From CAZSHG01 sp964606695 [NCBI: uncultured bacterium] (lineage in GTDB: Bacteria > UBP14 > UBA6098), in NCBI GenBank assembly GCA_964606695.1, contig CAZSHG010000006.1, positions 1-64,000 on the forward strand: a DNA stretch of 64,000 nt, in the 5' to 3' direction. Positions 16,887 to 25,402 of this stretch are shown piece by piece (the first letter of the stretch is position 1; each line of letters starts with the position of its first letter). Both the position numbers and the translations under genes were made by a program. Below the pieces are notes generated by a model. That model was not told where the DNA came from and ran no database searches. It saw only the letters and a list, made by a program, of their open reading frames with translations.

Positions 16887-18287
16887 TTATTTATCGTAAG
16901 CCGCGGCAAGGAATTCCCCCTCGACCACAAGATCTTCGTGGACATACGCTTTACCGAGGAATTTACATAGCCCCCGTTTAAAATATATAGTCTCCACTTT
17001 CAAGGTCAGGATATCGCCCGGAGTTACTGGTTTGCGGAATTTGACCTTGTCTATGCCGAGGAAATATGTTACGTGCGATTCCGTATCCTCGTATGATTCC
17101 ATCATCAGAAAAGCTCCTGTTTGCGCCAGGGCTTCGAGTATCAGAACTCCCGGCATAACCGGATGACCCGGGAAATGTCCTTGAAAATAGAGTTCATTGG
17201 CGGTAACGTTTTTTCTCGCAATCGCCGATTTCCCTTTCTCAAAATCGACAACCTCATCGAGCATGAGGAAAGGGTATCGATGCGGAAGAACTCTCATTAT
17301 GCCGTTTATATCCAGGATTGCGCGTTTTTTCTGAGACCCAAATTGCCCGGCGAGTTCCTCCTTTTCCTTCTGTTTCTTTATTTGCTTGACCAACTCGACA
17401 TTTGCGGCATGCCCGGACCTTGCCGCCAAAACGAAACCTTTTATCGGAAATCCCAGAAGATGCAGGTCGCCGAGTAAATCGAGGACTTTATGACGCACCG
17501 GTTCATTGTAAAAACGTTGTTTTACGCCAGCGAGATACGGGTTGTCCGGGTCGTGAAGTATGACATCTTCCTGAACATTGAAATTCTCCCTGAGTAATTC
17601 TTCGTCCTCATCGGTATATTCCTTATCGATAATCACCAATGCGTTTTCGGGATTGCCGCCCTTTATTATGTTTTGTTTGAGAAGTTCTTCTACCTCGGAT
17701 AGGAAACAAAAAGTCCGCGCTTCGGCGAATTCCTCGATGAACTCCTCCTCTATATCTACCAGCGTCGTATATTGGGTGCCCAGTGCAGGGTTTTTGTAAT
17801 CGACCATGAAAGTTGCGCGAAAACCGTCGAAAGGCACTACGTGGATATCTACGCCTCGGCTACTTTCCGAAAACTGGATTACGTTTTTGATATTGTAGTA
17901 ATTACGCGTGGCTTCCTGCTGGACAATTCCGGCTTCGAGGAGTTTTTCCACAAATGGCATCGCACTGCCGTCCAGCACCGGCGGTTCTTCCTCCGACAAA
18001 GCTATCTCGACATTGTCGATTTGTAATCCCGCGCATGCCGCAAGGACGTGTTCGACGGTTGTAACCTTTATGCCTTTCGCTTCGAGTGTCGTTCCGCGCA
18101 CGTGCTCGTCAGATGCGTTATCCACGACCGCTTTAATCCGCGCGTCCTTCCCGATATCCTCGCGGACGAAGACCGCCCAGGTATCCGGCGGAGCGGGGCG
18201 AAAGGTCATTTTCACCGGTTTTCCCGTGTGTAATCCCACCCCCTCTATGCTAACCTCTTTCGATATTGTGCTCTGAAATTCGTTCAT
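16887..18287 (-). CDS. lpxC/fabZ: Bifunctional LpxC-FabZ: UDP-3-O-acyl-GlcNAc deacetylase / (3R)-hydroxyacyl-ACP dehydratase
   Basis: The 466-residue fusion protein starts at ATG 18287 with AAGGAG upstream. An upstream in-frame ATG at 18311 has no such site. Residues 1 to about 300 are LpxC, the zinc deacetylase that commits to lipid A synthesis. The zinc ligands lie in VEHVLAA and in HKVLDLLGDLHLLG, and RSGHAAN holds the catalytic histidine. After a charged linker, residues about 315-466 are FabZ, with the active-site histidine in LPHRYPFLM and the glutamate in PGVLILEALAQ. The fusion couples lipid A and fatty acid synthesis and is known from Bacteroidetes and related phyla. It is one of the clearest taxonomic hints in the window. 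It stands alone with its own promoter. Confidence 0.95.
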   Translation of the reverse strand: MNEFQSTISKEVSIEGVGLHTGKPVKMTFRPAPPDTWAVFVREDIGKDARIKAVVDNASDEHVRGTTLEAKGIKVTTVEHVLAACAGLQIDNVEIALSEEEPPVLDGSAMPFVEKLLEAGIVQQEATRNYYNIKNVIQFSESSRGVDIHVVPFDGFRATFMVDYKNPALGTQYTTLVDIEEEFIEEFAEARTFCFLSEVEELLKQNIIKGGNPENALVIIDKEYTDEDEELLRENFNVQEDVILHDPDNPYLAGVKQRFYNEPVRHKVLDLLGDLHLLGFPIKGFVLAARSGHAANVELVKQIKKQKEKEELAGQFGSQKKRAILDINGIMRVLPHRYPFLMLDEVVDFEKGKSAIARKNVTANELYFQGHFPGHPVMPGVLILEALAQTGAFLMMESYEDTESHVTYFLGIDKVKFRKPVTPGDILTLKVETIYFKRGLCKFLGKAYVHEDLVVEGEFLAAAYDK

Positions 18288-18310
18288 AATAAACTCCTTA
18301 AATTTCCACA

Positions 18311-18339
18311 AATATATTGTGGCAGACTATCCGTGGCAA
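18311..18339 (-). promoter_or_regulatory. Sigma-70-type promoter of lpxC-fabZ
   Basis: TTGCCA (18339-18334, reverse strand), a 17-base spacer and TATATT (18316-18311). The ATG at 18287 follows at a distance of about 24 bases, with the ribosome site in between. Confidence 0.6.
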
Positions 18340-18365
18340 ATGATTTCTGTTATTTATTATTATTC

Positions 18366-18395
18366 GATGAAAAAAGCCGGCAATAGGCCGGCTTT
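18366..18395 (-). terminator. Intrinsic terminator of pta
   Basis: Reverse-strand AAAGCCGG and CCGGCTTT close a short loop and end in CTTTTTTC, 22 bases beyond the pta stop codon. Confidence 0.85.
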
Positions 18396-18416
18396 ATCGT
18401 ATTCTATTTGGTTAAT

Positions 18417-19403
18417 TTATCCCATCAACAGGCTGATTGCGGATACGTTGACGATGTCATCGACACTGCAACCGCGAGATAGATCGTTGGCCGGTTTAGC
18501 CAATCCTTGAATAAACGGGCCTATTGCCTCTGCGCCCGCGAGACGTTGAACTAATTTATAACCGATGTTCGCAGAATCGAGATCGGGGAAAATCAGGACG
18601 TTTGCCTTTCCGGCGACCTCGCTACCGCGGGCTTTTTTATCTCCAACTTTCGGGATAAGTGCGGCGTCGGCCTGAAGTTCGCCGTCGATTTTGATATCGG
18701 GGCGTTTTTCTCTAACCATTGCGAGGGCGTCGAGAACCTTATCCGTGTCCTCATGTTGAGCACTGCCCTTCGTGGAGAAACTCAACATCGCGACTATCGG
18801 TTCTATATCCAGGAGTTTTTTCGTATTGTCCGCGCTGGCGGTTGCTATCGATGCGAGTTGCTCGACATTCGGATTGGGAATTACCGCGCAATCTGCGAAT
18901 ATCAACGGGTAGTCCTTTTGTCCGCGGAACTCGGGGATTAACATGATGAAGAAACTGGATACCGCCTTCACCCCCTCTGCAAGCCCCACGCAATGCAATG
19001 CGGCTTTCAAGACGTTGCCGGTGGGATTGTTCGCGCCGGCTATAGATGCATTGACCATGCCCTTACTAAGCATAATCGCGCCCCAGAATAAGGGCTTCAG
19101 CACCATTTTCCGGGCGACTTCCATTTCAATACCCTTATGTTTGCGCTTTTCGTAGTAAAACTCCGCGAAATCGTCGTGCAAATCTCCACCGGGCATTTTG
19201 AGTTCAACGCCGGATAAATCTATATTGTTTTCTTTCGCGATGCCGGCCATTTCGTCCGGGTCGCCCAGGACGACGACGTCGCAGACACCTTGTTCTACCA
19301 ATCTCTCGGCGGCTTCGAGCATACGGGGATCCTGCCCCTCGGGTAGAACCACTTTACCCCCCTTCGACTTTGCTTTTGCGAGGAATTCATCGATAAGTTT
19401 CAT
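18417..19403 (-). CDS. pta: Phosphate acetyltransferase
   Basis: This 328-residue enzyme interconverts acetyl-CoA and acetyl phosphate. It is the short form of Pta with only the catalytic PTA_PTB domain. Family marks include VLPEGQDPRMLEAA at the start, ASIAGANNPTGNVLKAAL, SFSTKGSA, and VLIFPDLDSANIGYKLVQ followed by IGPFIQGLAKPANDLSRG near the end. No acetate kinase gene lies in the window, so the partner is elsewhere. AAGGAGAATAATG gives a secure start. The gene is followed by its own terminator. Confidence 0.95.
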   Translation of the reverse strand: MKLIDEFLAKAKSKGGKVVLPEGQDPRMLEAAERLVEQGVCDVVVLGDPDEMAGIAKENNIDLSGVELKMPGGDLHDDFAEFYYEKRKHKGIEMEVARKMVLKPLFWGAIMLSKGMVNASIAGANNPTGNVLKAALHCVGLAEGVKAVSSFFIMLIPEFRGQKDYPLIFADCAVIPNPNVEQLASIATASADNTKKLLDIEPIVAMLSFSTKGSAQHEDTDKVLDALAMVREKRPDIKIDGELQADAALIPKVGDKKARGSEVAGKANVLIFPDLDSANIGYKLVQRLAGAEAIGPFIQGLAKPANDLSRGCSVDDIVNVSAISLLMG

Positions 19404-19483
19404 TATTCTCCTTTATCGTAGGTTAAATAAATCTGCTAAACTATATTGATGTTGGAGGGAATTTCCACTTTTATCTAAAAATA

Positions 19484-20836
19484 TCATTTTCCTATGCAAA
19501 AATTCTCAAGGACTTGCGATATTATATCTGCAGAGGGATTTTCACCGATGGCATTGCGCAGTGATTTCTCGGCCTCCAGCATCTCCTCCAGTGCGGCATC
19601 GAGTGCGCCGGATTCAGAAGCCGTGAGTGCGTTGCCAAGGCATTCCCGTGCCCTGGAGATCTTGTCTATCTGCCAACCGCCCGCCCAGATAGCTTCGGAT
19701 TCCTCGTTGACGAGTCTTTTCGATATCATACTGCGGAGTTGCGGGATACCTTCGCCGGTGAGCGAACTTATTTCGATATCGCACTCTATATCCGCAGTTC
19801 GAGGGAGGTCGCTCTTATTCAAGGCAATTATGCGTTCTATTTTTCTAGTCAGCTGGAGCGTTTTCTCGACCTCCTCCGTCATGGGCGCGTTATTGTCTAT
19901 TACGTTTATCGCGAGATCGGCCAGGGCAAGGCGTTTATGTGCCAGATCGACGCCTATCAACTCGATGCCGTGGTCGGTATCGCGAAGGCCGGCGGTATCC
20001 ACTAAAAGCGCTCTGATACCGTCGAAATCGCATTCAGATTCGATTAAATCCCGTGTAGTTCCGGGTTCGTGATGGACTATGCTCCTGCGCACGCCCAATA
20101 GCGCGTTTGCCAATGTCGATTTTCCGGCATTCGGCGGCCCGACGATGACCACAACCTGCAATTTCGACAACCTTTCCCCCGATTTAACGTTATCGTATAG
20201 CCCGGTAATCCTATCTCGTATGGATTGGATTTCATCCTTTATCTTGTTCGACGGCACCTCTTTCACGTCCTCCGGGAATTCCGTATCCGCGGCGATTTCG
20301 ACATTCAAACTCGATAAAGAACAGATAATATCGCGCACTCGTTCACCGAACTCGCCGGAGAGTGTTCTCGACGCCGCCCGCGCAGAGGCAATTCCGGGAG
20401 CGTCGACCAGGGCTTTGATTGCCCCGACCTCGGATAGATTCATCTTGCCGTTGAGAAGTGCTCTGTAAGTGAACTCGCCCGGTGCCGCGGCTCTTGCGCC
20501 CGCCTTGATAAGCCCTTTCTCTATCGAGAAAATCAAAGGGGGACTGCTGTGCACGGTTAACTCGACAAGGTCCTGTCCCGTGTATGAATTCGGCGCGTGC
20601 CATATCGTAGCAACCGTTTTCTCGCGAATTTCGGACGTTTCTATAATTCCCACCCTGGCCGAACCGCCAGGAAGCGAGGCAGGGTCGCATTTGCTCGACC
20701 ATATCGTGGAAACTATTTCGATAGCTTCCGGGCCTGAGATACGCAGAATAGCCAGCGCCCCCCTTCCGGGCGGCGTGGCTAATGCTACGATAGTGTCGTT
20801 TTCGGGTAAATCAAGAATTTGCGAACGGTCAAACAT
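19484..20836 (-). CDS. mnmE: tRNA uridine-34 modification GTPase MnmE (TrmE)
   Basis: This 450-residue protein has three parts: an N-terminal folate-binding domain (about 1-120, opening DTIVALATPPGRGALAILRI), a helical middle, and an inserted GTPase domain (about 215-370). The GTPase has Walker A GPPNAGKST, G3 DTAGLRDT and G4 NKSD. The protein ends in FCIGK, the conserved C-terminal cysteine motif. With MnmG it makes 5-carboxymethylaminomethyl groups on wobble uridines. The start is placed at 20836, overlapping the yidC stop by 8 nt, because the family begins at this point. An upstream ATG at 20893 would add 19 residues from within yidC. Confidence 0.95.
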   Translation of the reverse strand: MFDRSQILDLPENDTIVALATPPGRGALAILRISGPEAIEIVSTIWSSKCDPASLPGGSARVGIIETSEIREKTVATIWHAPNSYTGQDLVELTVHSSPPLIFSIEKGLIKAGARAAAPGEFTYRALLNGKMNLSEVGAIKALVDAPGIASARAASRTLSGEFGERVRDIICSLSSLNVEIAADTEFPEDVKEVPSNKIKDEIQSIRDRITGLYDNVKSGERLSKLQVVVIVGPPNAGKSTLANALLGVRRSIVHHEPGTTRDLIESECDFDGIRALLVDTAGLRDTDHGIELIGVDLAHKRLALADLAINVIDNNAPMTEEVEKTLQLTRKIERIIALNKSDLPRTADIECDIEISSLTGEGIPQLRSMISKRLVNEESEAIWAGGWQIDKISRARECLGNALTASESGALDAALEEMLEAEKSLRNAIGENPSADIISQVLENFCIGK

Positions 20837-22565
20837 CCGAGGGCAGGGCTTCCGGTTTTTTCCTGCTGTATTCCATCCAGAGAGTCTGCACAAGCGAGAA
20901 TATATTAAATGTAAACCAGTATAGCACCAATCCCGAAGGCATGTTTCTGAAAATGAACAGGAAGAACAGCGGCATGAAATAGACCATCATCTTCTGTTTG
21001 GGGTCGCGCACGGTGATTTTCTGCTGAACGAACATGGTTATCGCCATCAGTATCGGTAAAACGTAATAAGGGTCTCTCTGCGAAAGGTCGGTAATCCAGA
21101 AGATAAAGGGCGCGCCACGGAGAGCGAAGGAATTGCGAAGCAACGCAAATAGCGCGAAGAATACCGGCATCTGCGGAAGAAGCGGCAAACATCCTCCCAT
21201 AGGATTGATACCCTCCTTCTGGTAGAGCTTCATCGTCTCTTCATTGAGCTTTTTAACGTCAGATTTATACTGTTCGCGGACCTCGCTGAGTTTCGGTTCG
21301 AGGTCCTTCATTTTCTTCATGCTCTGCATTTGTTTGCGAGATAAGGGCAACAGAAGTAATTTTATTATAATCGAGAAGACTATAATTACGAATCCGTAAT
21401 TGCCTATAACGCTATATAGCATCTCGAATACCCACATGAAGGCCTTTGTAAGCCATTGTAACCACGACCAGCCGAGGTTGACCGTCTTCTCGAAATCTCT
21501 GTTATATTTCTCGAGCCTATCGTAGTCGCGCGGGCCGATATACACCATATCGTTGCGGATTACCGGGCTTTCGTCCATACGTCTGGCCAAACCGACCCCC
21601 AGCGCGGGCACCTGGCGCTTTTCGTCCCCGAAATTCTCCGCGGAATACCAGACGCCGTCGCTACGAACGCCCTGAGCTACGCCTTCCAGCGGTGCTAAAA
21701 CGACTACAAAATATTTATTATGAGTCGCCACAAAATCCGTATTGCCGTCGAAGGAAAGCTGGGGTTTTTCATCAGATCCGAACTTTTCGTCGCTGTAATC
21801 GCCGCCCATCATGTAGCCGATACGGTAATTCGCGCTTACATTGCCCTTGATATCAGGATCGGAAGGTTCAAGTCCCTTTCGCCACCAGAGAACACTTTCC
21901 TCGATATAATCGCCGGACTCGGTTTCGTCGTTGCTGAAAGTCGTCGAATGGGTGAAAACATAATCGTCGTATTTGAAATTATATCCGCGCTGTATCAGTC
22001 CTCCGCCGGAAATCATGGCGGTGAAAACGACCGATCCGAGAGTATCTGATTCCGTCAGGAGAATCGTATCGCCGTCGGTGATGAAATCTATAGCCTCGGT
22101 GGTGATTTTCTGTCTTCCGCGATAGGCGGTTACCGGGAAATTGTCTCCGCTTATCTCCTGCGGGCAATATTCCATCGGTTCGCCGTTTAAATCCAGGAAC
22201 TCCTTGCTTTTGGCGGATACGATATCCCCTCCCTTGCTGGTCAAGGTGAACTCCATAAGCTTCGTTCGGACGTAAACCAGCTTTTCCGGGATCGTATCGG
22301 GTGCGGATAGACTATCGTAGCCTTCGAAAGCAAGGTCGCTCACGGCAGTATCTTCCACGACGTCGGATAATTCCGGCGTATAAGCGGAGGAACTTTCGGG
22401 AGAAACTTCCCTATCGACGGTCGTCCTGTCTATATCCGCGGAACCCGTCGTATCCGACGAGGTCGATGCGGCTTCCTTGTCACCGGAAATAATTTTCTGG
22501 TAATAGGGCATCAATATTAAAATCGCGGCAAGGATTATAATGCCGATAACCGTTCGCTTGTCCAT
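20829..22565 (-). CDS. yidC: Membrane protein insertase YidC
   Basis: This 578-residue protein has one N-terminal helix, a low-complexity Ser/Thr/Asp linker (about 30-90), a large periplasmic beta domain (about 90-350), and a C-terminal five-helix insertase core (from about 360). The core contains MLYSVIGNYGFVIIVFSIII, the KKMKDLEPKLSEVREQY coiled-coil cytoplasmic loop and the SGLVLYWFTFN segment. The periplasmic domain marks the Gram-negative form. The gene begins directly after the yidD stop codon and belongs to the rpmH cluster. Confidence 0.95.
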   Translation of the reverse strand: MDKRTVIGIIILAAILILMPYYQKIISGDKEAASTSSDTTGSADIDRTTVDREVSPESSSAYTPELSDVVEDTAVSDLAFEGYDSLSAPDTIPEKLVYVRTKLMEFTLTSKGGDIVSAKSKEFLDLNGEPMEYCPQEISGDNFPVTAYRGRQKITTEAIDFITDGDTILLTESDTLGSVVFTAMISGGGLIQRGYNFKYDDYVFTHSTTFSNDETESGDYIEESVLWWRKGLEPSDPDIKGNVSANYRIGYMMGGDYSDEKFGSDEKPQLSFDGNTDFVATHNKYFVVVLAPLEGVAQGVRSDGVWYSAENFGDEKRQVPALGVGLARRMDESPVIRNDMVYIGPRDYDRLEKYNRDFEKTVNLGWSWLQWLTKAFMWVFEMLYSVIGNYGFVIIVFSIIIKLLLLPLSRKQMQSMKKMKDLEPKLSEVREQYKSDVKKLNEETMKLYQKEGINPMGGCLPLLPQMPVFFALFALLRNSFALRGAPFIFWITDLSQRDPYYVLPILMAITMFVQQKITVRDPKQKMMVYFMPLFFLFIFRNMPSGLVLYWFTFNIFSLVQTLWMEYSRKKPEALPSDV

Positions 22566-22817
22566 CTATTTCCTCTCTTCAGGAATGGGCACGGGGTCGA
22601 ATCCACCGGGATTCAACGGGTGACATTTTGAAATCCGTCTAATAGTCATCCATCCGCCATTAAAAACACCGTATAAGCTAATCGCGTCGAAAGCGTAGCA
22701 ACTGCACGTCGGGTAGAATCTGCAAGTATCGGGCAGAAGCCTGCCGAGAGTGTGCTGATAGAGTTTTATCGGCCCGAGCAATATCCAGCAGAAAATGTTT
22801 TTAGGTTTCGAGTTCAC
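22566..22817 (-). CDS. yidD: Membrane protein insertion efficiency factor YidD
   Basis: This 83-residue protein has the full signature of the family: [13 protein letters not shown] amphipathic start, [15 protein letters not shown] with its cysteines, [24 protein letters not shown]. It sits at the inner face of the membrane and helps YidC. The start overlaps the end of rnpA by 17 nt, as in many bacteria. Confidence 0.95.
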   Translation of the reverse strand: MNSKPKNIFCWILLGPIKLYQHTLGRLLPDTCRFYPTCSCYAFDAISLYGVFNGGWMTIRRISKCHPLNPGGFDPVPIPEERK

Positions 22818-23154
22818 GCAACGCTTTCCGGGCGAGTTTTTCTATTTCCTCGCGAAGGATTTTCGATATACTTGAACTATTTTCAGGTATTTCTCTGACA
22901 ACGATTAGCCAGATATAACCCTTCGGGAAACTACTTACATTGCCACCGACCCATTCGGATAAAATACGCCTGATCCTATTTCTAAGAACCGCCTTTGCTA
23001 ACCTTTTCGGAACCGCAAAAGCGAATTTCCACTTAATGTTGCACTCTTTCGAACACTTGAGAATCAGGTTATCTGACGGAAAGATTGCAGTTGGCCGCTT
23101 GAGCTTCTCGAAATCGGTGCGTTTTTTTAGCCGGAGTTCCGAAGGTAAGGCCAT
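22801..23154 (-). CDS. rnpA: Ribonuclease P protein component
   Basis: This 117-residue basic protein helps the RNase P RNA mature tRNA 5' ends. The N-terminal [12 protein letters not shown] is the RnpA opening, and the RNR-type motif appears as [16 protein letters not shown] at about residues 55-70. The ATG directly abuts the rpmH stop codon (zero spacing), so the two are almost certainly translationally coupled. The RNA subunit gene is not in this window. Confidence 0.93.
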   Translation of the reverse strand: MALPSELRLKKRTDFEKLKRPTAIFPSDNLILKCSKECNIKWKFAFAVPKRLAKAVLRNRIRRILSEWVGGNVSSFPKGYIWLIVVREIPENSSSISKILREEIEKLARKALRELET

Positions 23155-23316
23155 TTAATGTTTGGTCTGACCTTTCCTGGGAGCAGAGACGGCCAGTCTA
23201 TGGCGGCCTTTTTTCCTTCTGTTCGATATGATCCGCCTGCCCGAAGGAGATTTCATCCTCGCGCGGAAACCGTGCTTGCGAAGACGCTTTTTGTTGCTTG
23301 TTTTACGGATTCGCAT
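23155..23316 (-). CDS. rpmH: 50S ribosomal protein L34
   Basis: This is a 53-codon gene on the reverse strand, easily missed because it is short. The protein opens [20 protein letters not shown] and continues [21 protein letters not shown]. It matches L34 in the KHGFRARM core, the Gly-Arg turn and the RRxKGRxRL helix. The N-terminus differs from the usual MKRTYQPS and the tail ([10 protein letters not shown]) is slightly longer than average. AAGGATAAAA precedes the ATG. It is the first gene of rpmH-rnpA-yidD-yidC-mnmE. Confidence 0.94.
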   Translation of the reverse strand: MRIRKTSNKKRLRKHGFRARMKSPSGRRIISNRRKKGRHRLAVSAPRKGQTKH

Positions 23317-23378
23317 ATTTTTATCCTTTCAATTATTATTACCTAACCAGAGAATACAAACCGGTCATTCAAGCTGTT

Positions 23379-23407
23379 ATAATATTGTAGGAGGATGTAT
23401 TTGTCAA
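23379..23407 (-). promoter_or_regulatory. Strong sigma-70-type promoter of the rpmH operon
   Basis: Reverse-strand TTGACA (23407-23402), a 17-base spacer and TATTAT (23384-23379). It lies 63 bases before the rpmH ATG. It is back to back with the promoter for the + strand barrel gene. Confidence 0.8.
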
Positions 23408-23459
23408 GCCAAAATCGGTCAATCCCGATTACATGAAATCCAAATTTTTTACATTTACC

Positions 23460-23488
23460 TTGACATAAGGTTATCTCAAGCCTTATCT
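23460..23488 (+). promoter_or_regulatory. Promoter of the small barrel-protein gene
   Basis: TTGACA (23460-23465), 17-base spacer, TTATCT (23483-23488). The ATG follows at 23529 with GAGGAGGG in front. Confidence 0.6.
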
Positions 23489-23528
23489 TCATTCCGTTGA
23501 AAAACAATTTCAAGCTCGAGGAGGGCAA

Positions 23529-24032
23529 GTGAAAAAAACATTTCTTATTATGCTGACCGCGTTGATTCTGGTTTCGGGAGCTTACGCGAAACTGAATTTG
23601 AAACTGGAAGGCGCGGGATCCCTGGAACTGGGCGACGACACAGCTTTCATGCTCGACGGCGGCGGAATAGTTAACGTAAACGAAAAACTGGCGGTAAGGT
23701 TCCTCATGTTACGGCTTCAATTCGATCCTACAGCGTTTTATTTAAGCACCGGTGCCCGGGTTGACGCTCTAATTTTCTTCCCGATGGCCAATACACCGGT
23801 AGTCCCTTATGGCATCGCCGGATTGGAGTTTCATACTATGGAAGATTACAGCGAGATGTATCTGAACCTTGGTGGCGGCGCAGAATTTGGTAATCCAAGA
23901 AGTTCCTTGCATCCGTTTGCGGAACTTGTTATTGGCATTATTTCATTCGATACTCCCTATGGAGATGACTCTGACACGGTAATCGCTCTTCGCGGCGGCA
24001 TCCGTTACGACCTTGGAATAGGAAAGAGATAA
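23529..24032 (+). CDS. Small predicted outer-membrane beta-barrel protein
   Basis: The start codon is GTG, with GAGGAGGG just upstream. The 167-residue product has a signal peptide (MKKTFLIMLTALILVSGAYA) and then short alternating strands: KLNLKLEGAGSLELG, AFYLSTGARVDALIFF, VVPYGIAGLEFHTM, MYLNLGGGAEFG and ALRGGIRYDLGIG. The size and strand pattern fit an eight-stranded barrel such as the OmpA/OmpX/OmpW-like families, but no family motif can be named. It is transcribed from its own promoter and closed by a strong terminator, so it is a single-gene unit next to the rpmH cluster. Function is unknown. Confidence 0.7.
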   Translation: MKKTFLIMLTALILVSGAYAKLNLKLEGAGSLELGDDTAFMLDGGGIVNVNEKLAVRFLMLRLQFDPTAFYLSTGARVDALIFFPMANTPVVPYGIAGLEFHTMEDYSEMYLNLGGGAEFGNPRSSLHPFAELVIGIISFDTPYGDDSDTVIALRGGIRYDLGIGKR

Positions 24033-24059
24033 GATAAATATTCCATTATATTTACTATT

Positions 24060-24087
24060 AAGGCGACCGTATCGGTCGCCTTTCTTA
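24060..24087 (+). terminator. Intrinsic terminator after the barrel-protein gene
   Basis: AAGGCGACCG and CGGTCGCCTT form a perfect 10-bp stem with a 3-nt loop, followed by TCTTATGTT. It lies 28 bases beyond the stop codon. Confidence 0.85.
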
Positions 24088-24110
24088 TGTTGCATAATTC
24101 CACCCGCCCC

Positions 24111-24138
24111 TTGACGAACGGCTTTCCATAATTATATT
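24111..24138 (+). promoter_or_regulatory. Promoter of hypA, apparently leaderless
   Basis: TTGACG (24111-24116), 16-base spacer, TATATT (24133-24138). The hypA ATG is at 24147, so transcription should begin at or within a few bases of the start codon. No ribosome site lies before the ATG. Confidence 0.6.
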
Positions 24139-24146
24139 TAGCCGTT

Positions 24147-24515
24147 ATGCATGAGCTATCGATAGCAAAAGGCATGATGGCAAACCTTCGCCCCTGGCTG
24201 GACGAACAGGGGGAGGATGTCCGTATCGGCAAGATCGTCGTGAAAGCGGGACCTTTCCGCGCGGTGGTGCCCGAAGCGCTTATCGGCGCGTGGGAGATCG
24301 TGCGAAAAGAGCATTCGAAGACTGCGGATTCAACCATCGAAGTCGATCCTTCATTCATCGAAGTGAAATGCCGTGCCTGCAGTCATGTCTGGAATGCCAA
24401 CCGTGCGACTTTTATATGCGAGAAATGCGGTTCGGGCGAACTGGAATTCGGCGGCGGCAACGAACTTTTTATCGAGGATATCGAGATAATTAATATAGGC
24501 GATAAAGCGAGGTAA
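24147..24515 (+). CDS. hypA: Nickel metallochaperone HypA
   Basis: This 122-residue protein opens with MHELSIAKGMM, where His2 is the universal nickel ligand of HypA. The zinc site is a four-cysteine module: CRAC near residue 75 and CEKCGS near residue 92. It delivers nickel to [NiFe]-hydrogenase precursors, or in some bacteria to urease, together with HypB. hypB follows after 2 bases. No hydrogenase structural or other hyp gene is present in the window. The ATG is within about 8 bases of the -10 element. Confidence 0.93.
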   Translation: MHELSIAKGMMANLRPWLDEQGEDVRIGKIVVKAGPFRAVVPEALIGAWEIVRKEHSKTADSTIEVDPSFIEVKCRACSHVWNANRATFICEKCGSGELEFGGGNELFIEDIEIINIGDKAR

Positions 24516-24517
24516 AT

Positions 24518-25237
24518 ATGTGTCTCACATGCGGTTGCGGAAACCCAGAAGATCACGAACATGACCATAGTCACGAGCACGAGCATCCCGCCGATCCTAT
24601 AGGCCAGGACCTTCTGGCGGCAAACAATAAGATCGCGCAACATAATCGCGAGCATCTGCGGAAGATGGGCGCGTTCATGATTCATCTGACCAGCTCCCCC
24701 GGAAGCGGCAAGACCGCCCTGCTGGAGGCTACCATCGATAAGCTCAAGGACAAATTCCGTATCGGCGTTATCGAGGGCGATGTCGCCACGGAAAACGACG
24801 CCGCGCGTATTCGCAAGATGAGTATTCCGTCTCAGTCTATCATGACCGACGGCGCGTGCCACCTGGACGCACATTCCGTGCATCACGCGCTGGGGCATCT
24901 CGCCGAGGACGGCGAGTTCGACCTGATTTTCGTCGAGAATGTCGGCAACCTGGTTTGCCCGGCGGATTTCGATTTGGGCGAGGATTACCGTGTGGTGCTG
25001 GTTTCCGTCCCCGAGGGCGACGACAAGCCGGAAAAATACCCGCCTATATTCCGCAGAGCGGACTGTATGGTCGTGAGCAAAACCGATTTACTGCCCTACG
25101 TCGATTTCGACGTCGATAAGGCGGTTCGGCACGCCAAAACAATCACCCCGCGTCTTCGGTTATTCAAGCTCTCCTCGAAAGACGGCTCCGGCCTCGACGA
25201 GTGGGTCGATTGGATTGAGTCGATAGTTCCGAAATAG
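24518..25237 (+). CDS. hypB: Hydrogenase nickel incorporation GTPase HypB
   Basis: This 239-residue GTPase begins with MCLTCGCG, the conserved CXXCGC nickel-binding motif, followed by a short His/Asp/Glu-rich stretch (EHDHSHEHEH) that can store metal. Walker A is SSPGSGKT. The switch region has EGDVATENDAARI and GACHLDAH with the metal-binding Cys/His between switches. VVSKTDLLPY is the G4 motif. GTP hydrolysis drives nickel transfer from HypA to the enzyme. It is co-transcribed with hypA. Confidence 0.95.
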   Translation: MCLTCGCGNPEDHEHDHSHEHEHPADPIGQDLLAANNKIAQHNREHLRKMGAFMIHLTSSPGSGKTALLEATIDKLKDKFRIGVIEGDVATENDAARIRKMSIPSQSIMTDGACHLDAHSVHHALGHLAEDGEFDLIFVENVGNLVCPADFDLGEDYRVVLVSVPEGDDKPEKYPPIFRRADCMVVSKTDLLPYVDFDVDKAVRHAKTITPRLRLFKLSSKDGSGLDEWVDWIESIVPK

Positions 25238-25271
25238 GCGTTAGCTGTTAGACTTAAGGCCTTAGCCATCG

Positions 25272-25402
25272 GTCATTGCGAGGCTACGGATTGAAGCACT
25301 CTTTTTCGGGAATAAAAAAGATTGCTTCGTCGCCCTTGAAGGGACTCCTCGCAATGACGGAGGGTGGTTGGATTCCTCGATTGAGGGGATCCTCGCAATG
25401 AC
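25272..25402. repeat. GTCATTGCGAGG-type dispersed repeats in the 25238-25629 spacer
   Basis: The 390-bp gap holds no gene. GTCATTGCGAGG at 25272-25283 faces its exact complement CCTCGCAATGAC at 25347-25358, enclosing about 63 bases (AAAAAAGATTGCTTCGTCG inside). A second CCTCGCAATGAC lies at 25391-25402, exactly 44 bases after the first, with a related GGTTGGNTTC segment between. A decayed copy (TTTGCAATGACC) follows near 25437. Such REP-like palindromes are common in many bacterial genomes. Confidence 0.75.
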
